From: Lantana camara
Lineage: Eukaryota; Streptophyta; Magnoliopsida; Lamiales; Verbenaceae
Assembly (NCBI GenBank): GCA_037501455.1
Contig: CM074858.1
Span: 84,604,501-84,668,500 of the forward strand
Reading direction: 5' to 3'
DNA: 64,000 bases
The translations under genes were made by a program, and so were the position numbers. Positions 10,335 to 24,292 of this stretch are shown here, piece by piece. Below the pieces are notes generated by a model. That model saw only the letters and a program-made list of their open reading frames with translations, was not told where the DNA came from and made no database searches. Position 1 is the stretch's first letter, and the number at the start of each line of letters is the position of its first letter.

Positions 10335-13300
10335 TGTAGCACCCCACACGTGAGGCACCACATCCCCCGCACTATGGCTCAACACGAGTAACGAAACAGT
10401 ACTCCGCACCCGTATCAAACCATAGCGAACGAGAGACAAACATAAAAACTTTTCTAAGCCAGGCGGAGCTAGACCCTGCAATGAAAACCAATCCACAAAG
10501 TATAATGCATGGCAAAGCCAAAGTTCAAGTATACCAACCATAAGCAGAATTTGGGCTCTTCAGGCCTCTTTTAAATCAATAGCAAAACTCAGTAACAGTA
10601 ATTCAATAACAATTACATAATTATTCAAGTTCATGATATAATAGAACGAATCATACATAATTCCAATACATGAATGAGTGAAGAGACTCTCCTAATCTAA
10701 CTCGACTCACTCAAAGACTCCAACACCTCCGCCTAGCTCGAAACTCCAAACTCCAACCTGCACACTAAAAAGATTGGGGAGGGAGAGGGGTCAGTCTCTA
10801 GAAGACTGAGTGAGCAGGAGCGATACATATATATAAAACATGCACATGCGAGTCATAAATCCCGAGCAAGGTTTTGGTTGTGATTAGTTCCCAAAAAGGG
10901 CAAGAAAATAGATAGACAATGCTCGACCTTTACGACTAATTCATATTAAATTCATTACATTCATAAATCATACATAAATATAAGGCTCGGCGAGTGAGCG
11001 TGCACAATCTCCATCCAAACTCCGACCGTGTACGACAATTTCCAATAATATGTTGATTAGGTGATCATGCAGTATATCATAATACACGCATACCATAAAT
11101 CATAACATAAACATATTCGTTTAGGCAATCCGTGTCCCGGCCTTCCCGCACGGTGCATAAACATATCATAAACATATTCATAAGCATAATCATATCATAA
11201 CCAACCTTCTTCCTCCGGGTGGTGGACGGGTTTGCAAGACCCGACCACCCAATCATATCAATGCGGCTATGAGGTTCATGAGGCCTCAAAGCCCGGTTAG
11301 CGTTTCCCCGTCAAGAACCTCCCTTGACGAAGTCCGTTTCGCCGTAAGTTGGAACTAGTATATGGGATCCCCGTCAGCCCTTGCTTCCTCGGTTCGCCAC
11401 ATATACTAAGTCCCGGGGCCCGTGAACATAACATACATAACATGATCTCGCCAAAACATATCAATACATACATAGGATACATACTATAAGAAATCATACT
11501 TTACCGTGTAACTCGGCATATGCTATATACGTACCTCTCCGTGTCATCCGAATCCTTAGCTAGCGTGAAGACACACGGTTTGGAGCATAGCCTCATTACA
11601 AAACCATTTTTAAGCTTATATACGCTCATACGTATAAATCAGAAGAATTTACTCGATAACTTCATTTGAGAACCATATATATATAATCATAAGGTTTTGG
11701 CCAAAGCTTTTCACATAAGGGTTGTAGGGTTTGTTACATAGCTAAAACAAAACCACCCTCACCTGAACCGTGATGAAACAAGGAACGAGTACCAAGTGCC
11801 CGAAGGATCAAGATCTCTCCACCCTGGAGATAAACTGTACAAAAGATCACAAGACGTGTTCGTGAGACTCGAGACTCTAAATGAACCATATATGACGCAC
11901 GGCAATGCTCAAGCATGATATGAAGGCATAAAGATCATATTAAGGCATTTAAATCATATAACCAAGTCATTCACGCATTCATTCATTTTCATTCAAATTC
12001 ATCAATTCATATCTCCAATCAAATTAATTCAAGAATTCAAATAGGAGCATAGAACATATTCAATATCTCCCATAATGCTACCACATACTTCATATTAAAT
12101 AAGATAGCATATTTCCAAGGTTTGACAACAAGAAGGAATCATATGATATAGAAAATGAGTTATACGATTCATAGACGACATATAAACACACATAAATGGC
12201 ATTAAGTAAAAGCATGCCTACAACTCATCCAAATACCATGAAATTACACCATAATGCTCCCAACATATATCAAAACAAGTTCATAGTTCAACACACAAGA
12301 AGATAAAGTCATTAAGGAGGTGAAATAAATCGAAAACCGAAAAGGAAGCAACAAAGACTGCGCAAGGGAAGGGACACGGGGGTGTCACCCTTCTTAGCCA
12401 AACTGAGCCACGACCGTGGCTCAGTACAGAACTGACCAGAGGGTGTGACACGCCCGTGTCTCACTCTTATGAGTAAATGAGACAGGGGGTTGTCACGGTA
12501 CAGAACCAAAACCGTTCACAAGTTAAAACCGGCAAAACTGATCCCTTACAAACAATTTAAAGCATATTAGGGTGACCAACAACCACACAATTGCAACAGC
12601 AACAATTCTGTCACAGATCATGCGTAAGAACAGGCCATGTACTTCGGTTTTGAGGCTTAAAATGGATCCAAATACTTGCAACATGAATGCTAACATATAG
12701 AGCAATGAGTGTACATCAACTCCATGCAATTTCACACGAAATGGAGACCATTTGATCAAGTAACAACACAATATTTCACACAGCAGTTCGAAAACAGAGG
12801 AAGTAATTTGATCATCAAGTTTGGAGCTCCATATCTCATAATTTCATAAAAGGAGCAAGAGATGAAATCCTCCTAACATCATATACTATCAGTTGGGAAA
12901 GAAATTGGCCAAGAAACAAGCTCATATAATCATTTACAAGCAAGGAAATCAGCCACACAAGCAAATAGGTCACTAGAACAAAAATCCCTAAAAGTTCATA
13001 ACAAACTCATAATTCAAACCCTAATCAATTCTGATCCAAATCATGTTGTAAGGAGATGAAATCAAGTATAATAGAGTAGAGAAGACATAAATATTCATAC
13101 CTTAAAGATTTGGTGAAGAAAAATGGTGATTTGAGCTCAAAATCACAAAGGATGGCCAAGGGTTTTCTTTCTTTCTTCTCTTCTCCTCTCTCGTTCAGCT
13201 CCAGCTGCAAGAGGAGATATTTTGGCTCGGTTTTTCAGAGGTAAAGGGGTAGGAGAAGGCTTAACCCATGGTACAAAATTCATGGTTAAGGTATGGTTAG

Positions 13301-14032
13301 GTTAGGTTAAGTAAAAAGGGTCCCACCATGAAGACTAGTCAACATAAAGAGCTCTTCTTGTACGAGTTGTCTGTTACGGTTGGATTTCGGAGGTCTTAAT
13401 GATTTCAAAAAGGTATGAGGCTTGTTCCATTGTCTCCGAATCGTCGATACGAAGGCAACGGAGGTGTCGGAATTCGAATCCGAATTCCCGAGCTCAAGAT
13501 ATCACGCACGGAACCAAGGGTTCGCTAATTGCTCGTTAGCCCCCAACTTGGTTCCAACAATCAAATTAAATCCGTTAACACGTCAAATGAATCCGAAAAC
13601 ATAAACCGAGCATATAGGCATGTTCATAACACACATATTTACGACATACTAAATTTTTATACCAATCCGATATCATTACATATATGAACGAAGCACAAAC
13701 AGAACACTCTTGCTCATGAACGAATTCATATTGTTATAAATAAATTACTAAACTTAAATTCCATATTAATTAAATTAAAACCAACTACTAACATGTTGAA
13801 ATTAATTAACGAAATTACCGAAATAGTTAAGGTAACATGAAACCCTAATTGAGAATTTAAACACTAAGTATCAAAGTAAAATAAAATGAATTAAATTAAA
13901 ATAGAAATAGTTTATAGTTTAAAACAAATATAAACATTTATAAACAATTAATCATATAATTAAATAATTAAATCGCGCAATTTATAAACAAATACGTCAT
14001 ATTATTATAAACTGAAAAACTGGGGCGTTACA
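10335..14032 (-). repeat. Array LTR 2 (short form, 3,698 bp)
   Basis: Shared between internal regions 1 and 2: it is the 5' LTR of one and the 3' LTR of the other. It has the same 286-bp deletion as LTR 1. It shares private variants with LTR 4 (for example CGTAAG near 12623 and CATATT near 13999), which lies exactly 13,958 bp away. It has no TSD of its own, as expected for recombination rather than separate insertion. Confidence 0.92.
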
Positions 14033-17000
14033 ATCTCTCCCCCTTAAAAAGAATCCGTCCTCGGATTCACACACGCCTGAAAACAAACAATGAAAGATTC
14101 CCCGTCTCTCACAAGCAACAAGGAGAGAGCCCCGTCTCTCGAGCAGCAATGAGAGAACCCCGTCTCTCGAACAACAATGAGAGAACCCCGTCTCTCGCAA
14201 GCAAAGAGAGTACCCCGTCTCTCAAACAAAAATAAGAGAATCCCCGTCTCTTAACCGAAAATAAAGCAAGGAAGTCTCCAATACTCCCAAGCAACTCACG
14301 CAAAACCAGATTTAAAATCACGTAAGGTACCCAAAGCAAGTAATAGATGTCTCCCACATTGATTTTCAATTACTCCAAGTAATTTAACACAGTACGAGAT
14401 CAAAACACTTAACATAAAATTTATGTAGGTTAATTTTGCATGGATGCATGTATCATGAATGCTATAAGTACCGTTCACCGTAGTTGCAAAATTCAGATTT
14501 GTGAGTTGTCGTTGTCCAAGGTCTGATCGGTCCCGAATGTAGCTCAGTGCCCAGCTTGTCTTGAACCTCTTCAAGGTTCCTTGGTGAAGCAATTGATAAA
14601 TCCTTTAAGGATCATATTCTTAGATCCGTTCTGACTTGTACTGTTTCCAGTCTTCACCATTTCCTTTAACCCTCCTTCGACCAACCAACTCTTTTTAATT
14701 AACTGAATTTGGCTTCCCGAATGCTCTTAGACCATCCTTCTCGAAGTTAGGTCCATAGCTACTATCTTACCCATATCGGAGTTTAAAATACCCTCAAGGA
14801 TAACTACTCCTGACAATCTTGACGATTCGATCCCTACCTTGGGGTATTCGTCATTAGGATCTACCTTAACAAATCCATTCATTCCCTTTGACCCCTTCAG
14901 GTTATATTTGGCATCTAGCTCCATATTTCTTGAATCGAAGATAAAATGTTCTTGATGCGTTTTGAAGTTTGATGTAAATCCTCCAATGATCATCTTATTG
15001 GATTACTCGTGATCGCCATCATTCCATTATATGCCAACTTGATTCGACACTCTCTCTCTTGTCAATTCTGACTTAGGAGTTTCCAGAAGCTCCCTTATAA
15101 TTCTGTTATCCCCAGATCCCTGTTCTATACATAGGAATATTCTCCAAGACATTTCCTTTATACCTAATGAGGGACTCCAACCCGACTTGAGTAACTTAAC
15201 TCTCCTCTTAACCGCTTAACCATTCAAGCCGTCTTGTTTATTTTTGATCATCACTAAGAGGACTCCCAGGTCTTCCTTAATTTACACTTTCGTTATTCTT
15301 ACTGAAATATTTCTTCGAGCACCCTTTCAGTCGTCCAATTTGTTCCTCGGTCGTGCTCTCCCCCTTAAATTTCTGTTGTCCCGGGTTGAACTCCATCGAT
15401 TCTTCTTTTATCGAAACTCTTGATGGGTAAATCCCATTAGGTGGAGTTTAACCGATATAGAAATCAAAGATTTGGCCTTTCAACTCCTCCCCTAGTTCTC
15501 TCGATGTCCGAAACTCCTTTCTTAATCTTGTCCGGAACTCTAGTCTCACTTCTCCTTCTGAATTCTTGTTTCCGTTAACCTATCCCTTACTAGAAGTTCT
15601 TATTTCCCAAATTCACCTTCCTTCTAATGTCATCCTATTATTTCTCTTCCTCATAACTCAGATGTGGCTCGGTTGAACTGAGACTTGATAGTGGAGGCGA
15701 AAGGGCTTCCTATCAAGTAAACACTAAAATGCATGTTGGGTTAAAATGACAATACATGGGTTACGTTTACATCAAGTAATTATACCATACATTAGCGCAA
15801 CGAAACTAATTAGAAATGCACGGATAAACATAAGGTCAAAAGAATAAATAATTAATGCAAAATATGATGCACGTGCTATGAATGCTTTGGAACCTGTCAC
15901 CGATGTGGGAAGTTATTAGCTAGGTAGCTCTCCTCGTTCTTCCGATCCCAAGGTCACTTGACCTGGTAATTATTCCTTGCCTTTCCCACGGTCTTCAAGA
16001 CTTCCATACATCTTTGTAAATCAACTTGTATCTTCCACTATCCGAAATTGCAATTTCTTGATCCCTAATTCTTCCACGTCCACTGAGTTAGCATCTACAC
16101 TTCTTCTCGTAATTCGACCTTTACTTCTAATCGTCACCTTAATCAAGAATCCCGTACCTATCCTTTGTGAATTCAATTCATCTCCAATTGCTTACATTTG
16201 AGCGCATGATATCCTTGCAAGGAGTGATTGCCTTTCTTTACCGTTCCCATTTGTTGCTTCATATCTTCCATTTTACTTCACAACATGGCAATTCAGCTTG
16301 GTTTTGGAAAACGAACTCATATCCCAATCTACACCTTGATCAAGATTCCCGTGACTATTGTTTATGAGTTTCCCATCACGATCGAAATCCAGAGCACCCA
16401 AGTCCAACTCTTCCCGGTCTTAACTTCGACGGACTTGATTTCAATTCACCAGGCTTCATCAGAAATCCTTCTTGTCGACCCCAGGTACACAGCTCCTACC
16501 GGACCCATTTTATCTTAGTCTCTCCTAATTATTGAGACCTCTTCAACGATCCCATCCGGGATCGAAATATCTTCAAGGTTCGTTCACTTCATTCTTTAGG
16601 TTGACCGATCTTGCTGAATCCAATTAAAACACTCCAAGTAGCAGATTCTCATAAATTAGTCTTTTGAGTCCCAACAATCCCATGATTAATTCCTATTCCG
16701 ATTTCACCAAATGTCTCTCTGCCATCGCATCTCTAGATTCAATCTTCCCATTCCGAATCCTCATCTTTGACTCTAGCTCCATTTGGGAAGTCTCACATCT
16801 CTAATTCTCTACATTCTTCCCAGAGTATCCTGCCCATCTTCCATGCCTCAGAAGGTTTGCAATCGATCTTCTTTGTCATAGAACTTGGCCGTGGTTTGAT
16901 ATTATCTTCATAACCTATAAATCATAGCTTACTTCAAGAGTAGATGCATGCGATTAGTGCATGCTCATGACACATTTTCAGCAATTATTGCAAGGATCCT

Positions 17001-17173
17001 TATGTAAATACAACAGATAGTCCAACGAAATTCAAAAAGGAAGGCCAAATTCATGTTCAAGATCAATGCAATGCACACATTGTCATATAGTCCCTAAGCC
17101 GTACGACCTAGACTGACTCACACACGACACGAGAACACCGGTTTTGCAACCGGGCTCTGATACCACTTAAGGA
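14033..17173 (-). mobile_element. Array internal region 2 (type B, 3,141 bp, non-coding)
   Basis: Same layout as region 1. It has a 6-bp insertion creating CCCGGG near 15380, plus other variants shared only with region 4, such as GGTACCC near 14327 and GACCCCTTCA near 14889. No retrotransposon protein motif is visible. Primer site 17154-17165; polypurine tract from 14033. Confidence 0.88.
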
Positions 17174-20100
17174 TGTAGCACCCCACACGTGAGGCACCAC
17201 ATCCCCCGCACTATGGCTCAACACGAGTAACGAAACAGTACTCCGTACCCGTATCAAACCATAACGAACGGGAGACAAACATAAAAACTTTTCTAAGCCA
17301 GGCGGAGCTAGACCCTGCAATGAAAACCAATCCACAAAGTATAATGCATGGCAAAGCCAAAGTTCAAGTATACCAACCATAAGCAGAATTTGGGCTCTTT
17401 AGGCCTCTTTTAAATCAATAGCAAAACTCAGTAACAGTAATTCAATAACAATTACATAATTATTCAAGTTGATGATATAATAGAACGAATCATACATAAT
17501 TCCAATACATGAATGAGTGAAGAGACTCTCCTAATCTAACTCGACTCACTCAAAGACTCCAACACCTCCGCCTAGCTCGAAACTCCAAACTCCAACCTGC
17601 ACACTAAAAAGATTGGGGAGGGAGAGGGGTCAGTCTCTAGAAGACTGAGTGAGCAGGAGCGATACATATATATAAAACATGCACATGCGAGTCATAAATC
17701 CCGAGCAAGGTTTTGGTTGTGATTAGTTCCCAAAAAGGGCAAGAAAATAGATAGACAATGCTCGACCTTTACGACTAATTCATATTAAATTCATTACATT
17801 CATAAATCATACATAAATATAAGGCTCGGCGAGTGAGCGTGCACAATCTCCATCCAAACTCCGACCGTGTACGACAATTTCCAATAATATGTTGATTAGG
17901 TGATCATGCAGTATATCATAATACACGCATACCATAAATCATAACATAAACATATTCGTTTAGGCAATCCGTGTCCCGGCCTTCCCGCACGGTGCATAAA
18001 CATATCATAAACATATTCATAAGCATAATCATATCATAACCAACCTTCTTCCTCCGGGTGGTGGACGGGTTTGCAAGACCCGACCACCCAATCATATCAA
18101 TGCGGCTATGAGGTTCATGAGGCCTCAAAGCCCGGTTAGCGTTTCCCCGTCAAGAACCTCCCTTGACGAAGTCCGTTTCGCCGTAAGTTGGAACTAGTAT
18201 ATGGGATCCCCGTCAGCCCTTGCTTCCTCGGTTCGCCACATATACTAAGTCCCGGGGCCCGTGAACATAACATACATAACATGATCTCGCCAAAACATAT
18301 CAATACATACATAGGATACATACTATAAGAAATCATACTTTACCGTGTAACTCGGCATATGCTATATACGTACCTCTCCGTGTCATCCGAATCCTTAGCT
18401 AGCGTGAAGACACACGGTTTGGAGCATAGCCTCATTACAAAACCATTTTTAAGCTTATATACGCTCATACGTATAAATCAGAAGAATTTACTCGATAACT
18501 TCATTTGAGAACCATATATATATAATCATAAGGTTTTGGCCAAAGCTTTTCACATAAGGGTTGTAGGGTTTGTTACATAGCTAAAACAAAACCACCCTCA
18601 CCTGAACCGTGATGAAACAAGGAACGAGTACCAAGTGCCCGAAGGATCAAGATCTCTCCACCCTGGAGATAAACTGTACAAAAGACCACAAGACGTGTTC
18701 GTGAGACTCGAGACTCTAAATGAACTATATATGACGCACGGTAATGCTCAAGCATGATATGAAGGCATAAAGATCATATTAAGGCATTTAAATCATATAA
18801 CCAAGTCATTCACGCATTCATTCATTTTCATTCAAATTCATCAATTCATATCTCCAATCAAATTAATTCAAGAATTCAAATAGGAGCATAGAACATATTC
18901 AATATCTCCCATAATGCTACCACATACTTCATATTACATAAGATAGCATATTTCCAAGGTTTGACAACAAGAAGGAATCATATGATATAGAAAATGAGTT
19001 ATGCGATTCATAGACGACATATAAACACACATAAATGGCATTAAGTAAAAGCATGCCTACAACTCATCCAAATACCATGAAATTACACCATAATGCTCCC
19101 AACATATATCAAAACAAGTTCATAGTTCAACACACAAGAAGATAAAGTCATTAAGGAGGTGAAATAAATCGAAAACCGAAAAGGAAGCAACAAAGACTGC
19201 GCAAGGGAAGGGACACGGGGGTGTCACCCTTCTTAGCCAAACTGAGCCACGACTGTGGCTCAGTACAGAACTGACCAGAGGGTGTGACACGCCCATGTCT
19301 CACTCTTATGAGTAAATGAGACACGGGGGTGTCACGGTACAGAACCAAAACCGTTCACAAGTTAAAACCGGCAAAACTGATCCCTTATAAACTCAATCCA
19401 AAAGCATACCAAACCAACTCCAAATGCTATGAAACTTAATATACAACATATTGGCATGTTATGAACATATTTCATTTAGAGTGTAAAAGCTAAATCACAC
19501 ATTAAGGTCATCGAATCCAAGAAACAAAACTGGGTCGCCAAAATCGCACATATGAGCCCTAATGATTCCATCAAGCCTTGATCAAGTACTTAGGGGTTGA
19601 ATTTGGATCTGAAACTTTGGGGAAAGCATGCTAACATACTAAACAACTAGTATAATTCATATATATGCAAAATGGCACAATTTAAAGCATATTAGGGTGA
19701 CCAACAACCACACAATTGCAACAGCAACAATTCTGTCACAGATCATGCATAAGAACAGGCCATGTACTTCGGTTTTGAGGCTTAAAATGGATCCAAATAC
19801 TTGCAACATGAATGCTAACATATAGAGCAATGAGTGTACATCAACTCCATGCAATTTCACACGAAATGGAGACCATTTGATCAAGCAACAACACAATATT
19901 TCACACAGCAGTTCGAAAACAGAGGAAGTAATTTGATCATCAAGTTTGGAGCTCCATATCTCATAATTTCATAAAAGGAGCAAGAGATGAAATCCTCCTA
20001 ACATCATATACTATCAGTTGGGAAAGAAATTGGCCAAGAAACAAGCTCATATAATCATTTACAAGCAAGGAAATCAGCCACACAAGCAAATAGGTCACTA

Positions 20101-21157
20101 GAACAAAAATCCCTAAAAGTTCATACCAAACTCATAATTCAAACCCTAATCAATTCTGATCCAAATCATGTTGTAAGGAGATGAAATCAAGTATAATAGA
20201 GTAGAGAAGACATAAATATTCATACCTTAAATATTTGGTGAAGAAAAATGGTGATTTGAGCTCAAAATCACAAAGGATGGCCAAGGGTTTTCTTTCTTTC
20301 TTCTCTTCTCCTCTCTCGTTCAGCTCCAGCTGCAAGAGGAGATATTTTGGCTCGGTTTTTCAGAGGTAAAGGGGTAGGAGAAGGCTTAACCCATGGTACA
20401 AAAGTCATGGTTAAGGTATGGTTAGGTTAGGTTAAGTAAAAAGGGTCCCACCATGAAGACTAGTCAACATAAAGAGCTCTTCTTGTACGAGTTGTCCATT
20501 ACGGTTGGATTTCGGAGGTCTTAATGATTTCAAAAAGGTATGAGGCTTGTTCCATTGTCTCCGAATCGTCGATACGAAGGCAACGGAGGTGTCGGAATTC
20601 GAATCCGAATTCCCGAGCTCAAGATATCACGCACGGAACCAAGGGTTCGGTAATTGCTCGTTAGCCCCCAACTTGGTTCCAACAATCAAATTAAATCCGT
20701 TAACACGTCAAATGAATCCGAAAACATAAACCGAGCATATAGGCATGTTCATAACACATATATTTACGACATACTAAATTTTTATACCAATCCGATATCA
20801 TTACATATATGAACGAAGCACAAACAGAACACTCTTGCTCATGAACGAATTCATATTGTTATAAATAAATTACTAAACTTAAATTCCATATTAATTAAAT
20901 TAAAACCAACTACTAACATGTTGAAATTAATTAACGAAATTACCGAAATAGTTAAGGTAACATGAAACCCTAATTGAGAATTTAAACACTAAGTATCAAA
21001 GTAAAATAAAATGAATTAAATTAAAATAGAAATAGTTTATAGTTTAAAACAAATATAAACATTTATAAACAATTAATCATATAATTAAATAATTAAATCG
21101 TGCAATTTATAAACAAATACGTCACATTATTATAAACTGAAAAACTGGGGCGTTACA
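17174..21157 (-). repeat. Array LTR 3 (long form, 3,984 bp), chimeric
   Basis: It carries the 286-bp segment (about 19390-19675) found otherwise only in LTR 5. It matches LTR 5 at informative sites (TAAATATTT, TTCGGTAATT, ACACATAT) through about 20759. At its right end (TCGTGCAAT at about 21101, CACATTATT near 21125) it matches LTR 1 instead. The switch lies between about 20760 and 21101. This is the junction expected from unequal crossing-over between LTR 5 of one chromatid and LTR 1 of another. Confidence 0.9.
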
Positions 21158-24100
21158 ATCTCTCCCCCTTAAAAAGAATCCGTCCTCGGATTCACACACG
21201 CCTGAAAACAAACAATGAGAGATTCCCCATCTCTCACAAGCAACAAGGAGAGAGCCCCGTCTCTCGAGCAGCAATGAGAGAACCCCGTCTCTCCAACAAC
21301 AATGAGAGAACCCCGTCTCTCGCAAGCAAAGAGAGTACCCCGTCTCTCAAACAAAAATAAGAGAATCCCCGTCTCTTAACCGAAAATAAAGCAAGGAAGT
21401 CTCCAATACTCCCAAGCAACTCACGCAAAACCAGATTTAAAATCACGTAAGGCACCCAAAGCAAGTAATAGATGTCTCCCACATTGATTTTCAATTACTC
21501 CAAGTAATTTAACACAGTACGAGATCAAAACACTTAACATAAAATTTATGTAGGTTAATTTTGCATGGATGCATGTATCATGAATGCTATAAGTACCGTT
21601 CACCGTAGTTGCAAAATTCAGATTTGTGAGTTGTCGTTGTCCAAGGTCTGATCGGTCCCGAATGTAGCTCAGTGCCCAGCTTGTCTTGAACCTCTTCAAG
21701 GTTCCTTGGTGAAGCAATTGATAAATCCTTTAAGGATCATATTCTTTGATCCGTTCTGACTTGTACTGTTTCCAGTCTTCACCATTTCCTTTAACCCTCC
21801 TTCGACCAACCAACTCTTTTTAATTAACTGAATTTGGCTTCCCGAATGCTCTTAGACCATCCTTCTCGAAGTTAGGTCCATAGCTACTATCTTACCCATA
21901 TCGGAGTTTAAAATACCCTCAAGGATAACTACTCCTGACAATCTTGACGATTCGATCCCTACCTTGGGGTATTCGTCATTAGGATCTACCTTAACAAATC
22001 CATTCATTCCCTTTGACGCCTTCAGGTTATATTTGGCATCTAGCTCCATATTTCTTGAATCGAAGATAAAATGTTCTTGATGCGTTTTGAAGTTTGATGT
22101 AAATCCTCCAATGATCATCTTATTGGATTACTCGTGATCGCCATCATTCCATTATATGCCAACTTGATTCGACACTCTCTCTCTTGTCAATTTTGACTTA
22201 GGAGTTTCCAGAAGCTCCCTTATAATTCTGTTATCCCCAGATCCCTGTTCTATACATAGGAATATTCTCCAAGACATTTCCTTTATACCTAATGAGGGAT
22301 ACCAACCCGACTTGAGTAACTTAACTCTCCTCTTAACCGCTTAACCATTCAAGCCGTCTTGTTTATTTCTGATCATCACTAAGAGGACTCCCAGGTCTTC
22401 CTTAATTTACACTTTCGTTATTCTTACTGAAATATTTCTTCGAGCACCCTTTCAGTCGTCCAATTTGTTCCTCGGTCGTGCTCTCCCCCTTAAATTTCTG
22501 TTGTTTGAACTCCATCGATTCTTCTTTTATCGAAACTCTTGATGGGTAAATCCCATTAGGTGAAGTTTAACCGATATAGAAATCAAAGATTTGGCCTTTC
22601 AACTCCTCCCCTAGTTCTCTCGATGTCCGAAACTCCTTTCTTAATCTTGTCCGGAACTCTAGTCTCTCTTCTCCTTTTGAATTCTTGTTTCCGTTAACCT
22701 ATCCCTTACTAGAAGTTCTTATTTCCCAAATTCACCTTCCTTCTAATGTCATGCTATTATTTCTCTTCCTCATAACTCAGATGTGGCTCGGTTGAACTGA
22801 GACTTGATAGTGGAGGCGAAAGGACTTCCTATCAAGTAAACACTAAAATGCATGTTGGGTTAAAATGACAATACATGGGTTACGTTTACATCAAGTAATT
22901 ATACCATACATTAGCGCAACGAAACTAATTAGAAATGCACGGATAAACATAGGGTCAAAAGAATAAATAATTAATGCAAAATATGATGCACGTGCTATGA
23001 ATGCTTTGGAAACTGTCACCGATGTGGGAAGTTATTAGCTAGGTAGCTCTCCTCGTTCTTCCGATCCCAAGGTCACTTGACCTGGTAATTATTCCTTGCC
23101 TTTCCCACGGTCTTCGAGACTTCCATACATCTTTGTAAATCAACTTGTATCTTCCACTATCCGAAATTGCAATTTCTTGATCCCTAATTCTTCCACGTCC
23201 ATTGAGTTAGCATCTACACTTCTTCTCGTAATTCGACCTTTACTTCTAATCGTCACCTTAATCAAGAATCCTGTACCTATCCTTTGTGAATTCAATTCAT
23301 CTCCAATTGCTTACATTTGAGCGCGTGATATCCTTGCAAGGAGTGATTGCCTTTCTTTACCGTTCCCATTTGTTGCTTCATATCTTCCATTTTACTTCAC
23401 AACATGGCAATTCAGCTTGGTTTTAGAAAACGAACTCATATCCCAATCAACACCTTGATCAAGATTCCCGTGACTATTGTTTATGAGTTTCCCATCACGA
23501 TCGAAATCCAGAGCACCCAAGTCCAACTCTTCCCGGTCTTAACTTCGACGGACTTGATTTCAATTCACCAGGCTTCATCAGAAATCCTTCTTGTCGACCC
23601 CAGGTACACAGCTCCTACCGGACCCATTTTATCTTAGTCTCTCCTAATTATTGAGACCTCTTCAACGATCCCATCCGGGATCGAAATATCTTCAAGGTTC
23701 GTTCACTTCATTCTTTAGGTTGACTGATCTTGCTGAATCCAATTAAAACACTCCAAGTAGCAGATTCTCATAAATTAGTCTTTTGAGTCCCAACAATCCC
23801 ATGATTAATTCCTATTCCGATTTCACCAAATGTCTCTCTGCCATCGCATCTCTAGATTCAATCTTCCCATTCCGAATCCTCATCCTTGACTCTAGCTCCA
23901 TTTGGGAAGTCTCACATCTCTAATTCTCTACATTCTTCCCAGAGTATCCTGCCCATCTTCCATGCCTCAGAAGGTTTGCAATCGATCTTCTTTGTCATAG
24001 AACTTGGCCGTGGTTTGATATTATCTTCATAACCTATAAATCATAGCTTACTTCAAGAGTAGATGCATGCGATTAGTGCATGCTCATGACACATTTTCAG

Positions 24101-24292
24101 CAATTATTGCAAGGATCCTTATGTAAATACAACAGATAGTCCAACGAAATTCAAAAAGGAAGGCCAAATTCATGTTCAAGATCAATGCAATGCACACATT
24201 GTCATATAGTCCCTAAGCCGTACGACCTAGACTGACTCACACACGACACGAGAACACCGGTTTTGCAACCGGGCTCTGATACCACTTAAGGA
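21158..24292 (-). mobile_element. Array internal region 3 (type A copy, 3,135 bp)
   Basis: Copy of internal region 1, displaced by exactly 13,958 bp with no length change. By eye it has roughly 15 substitutions, for example GTCAATTTTGAC near 22190 and a changed base in TTTTAGAAAAC near 23423. Non-coding. Primer site 24273-24284; polypurine tract from 21158. Confidence 0.88.

Noticed and set aside
10335..14032. LTR 2 as a second crossover chimera of LTR 5 (left) and LTR 1 (right)
   Set aside because: The left-side agreement with LTR 5 can equally be explained by private changes in LTR 1. There are too few informative sites by eye to claim it.
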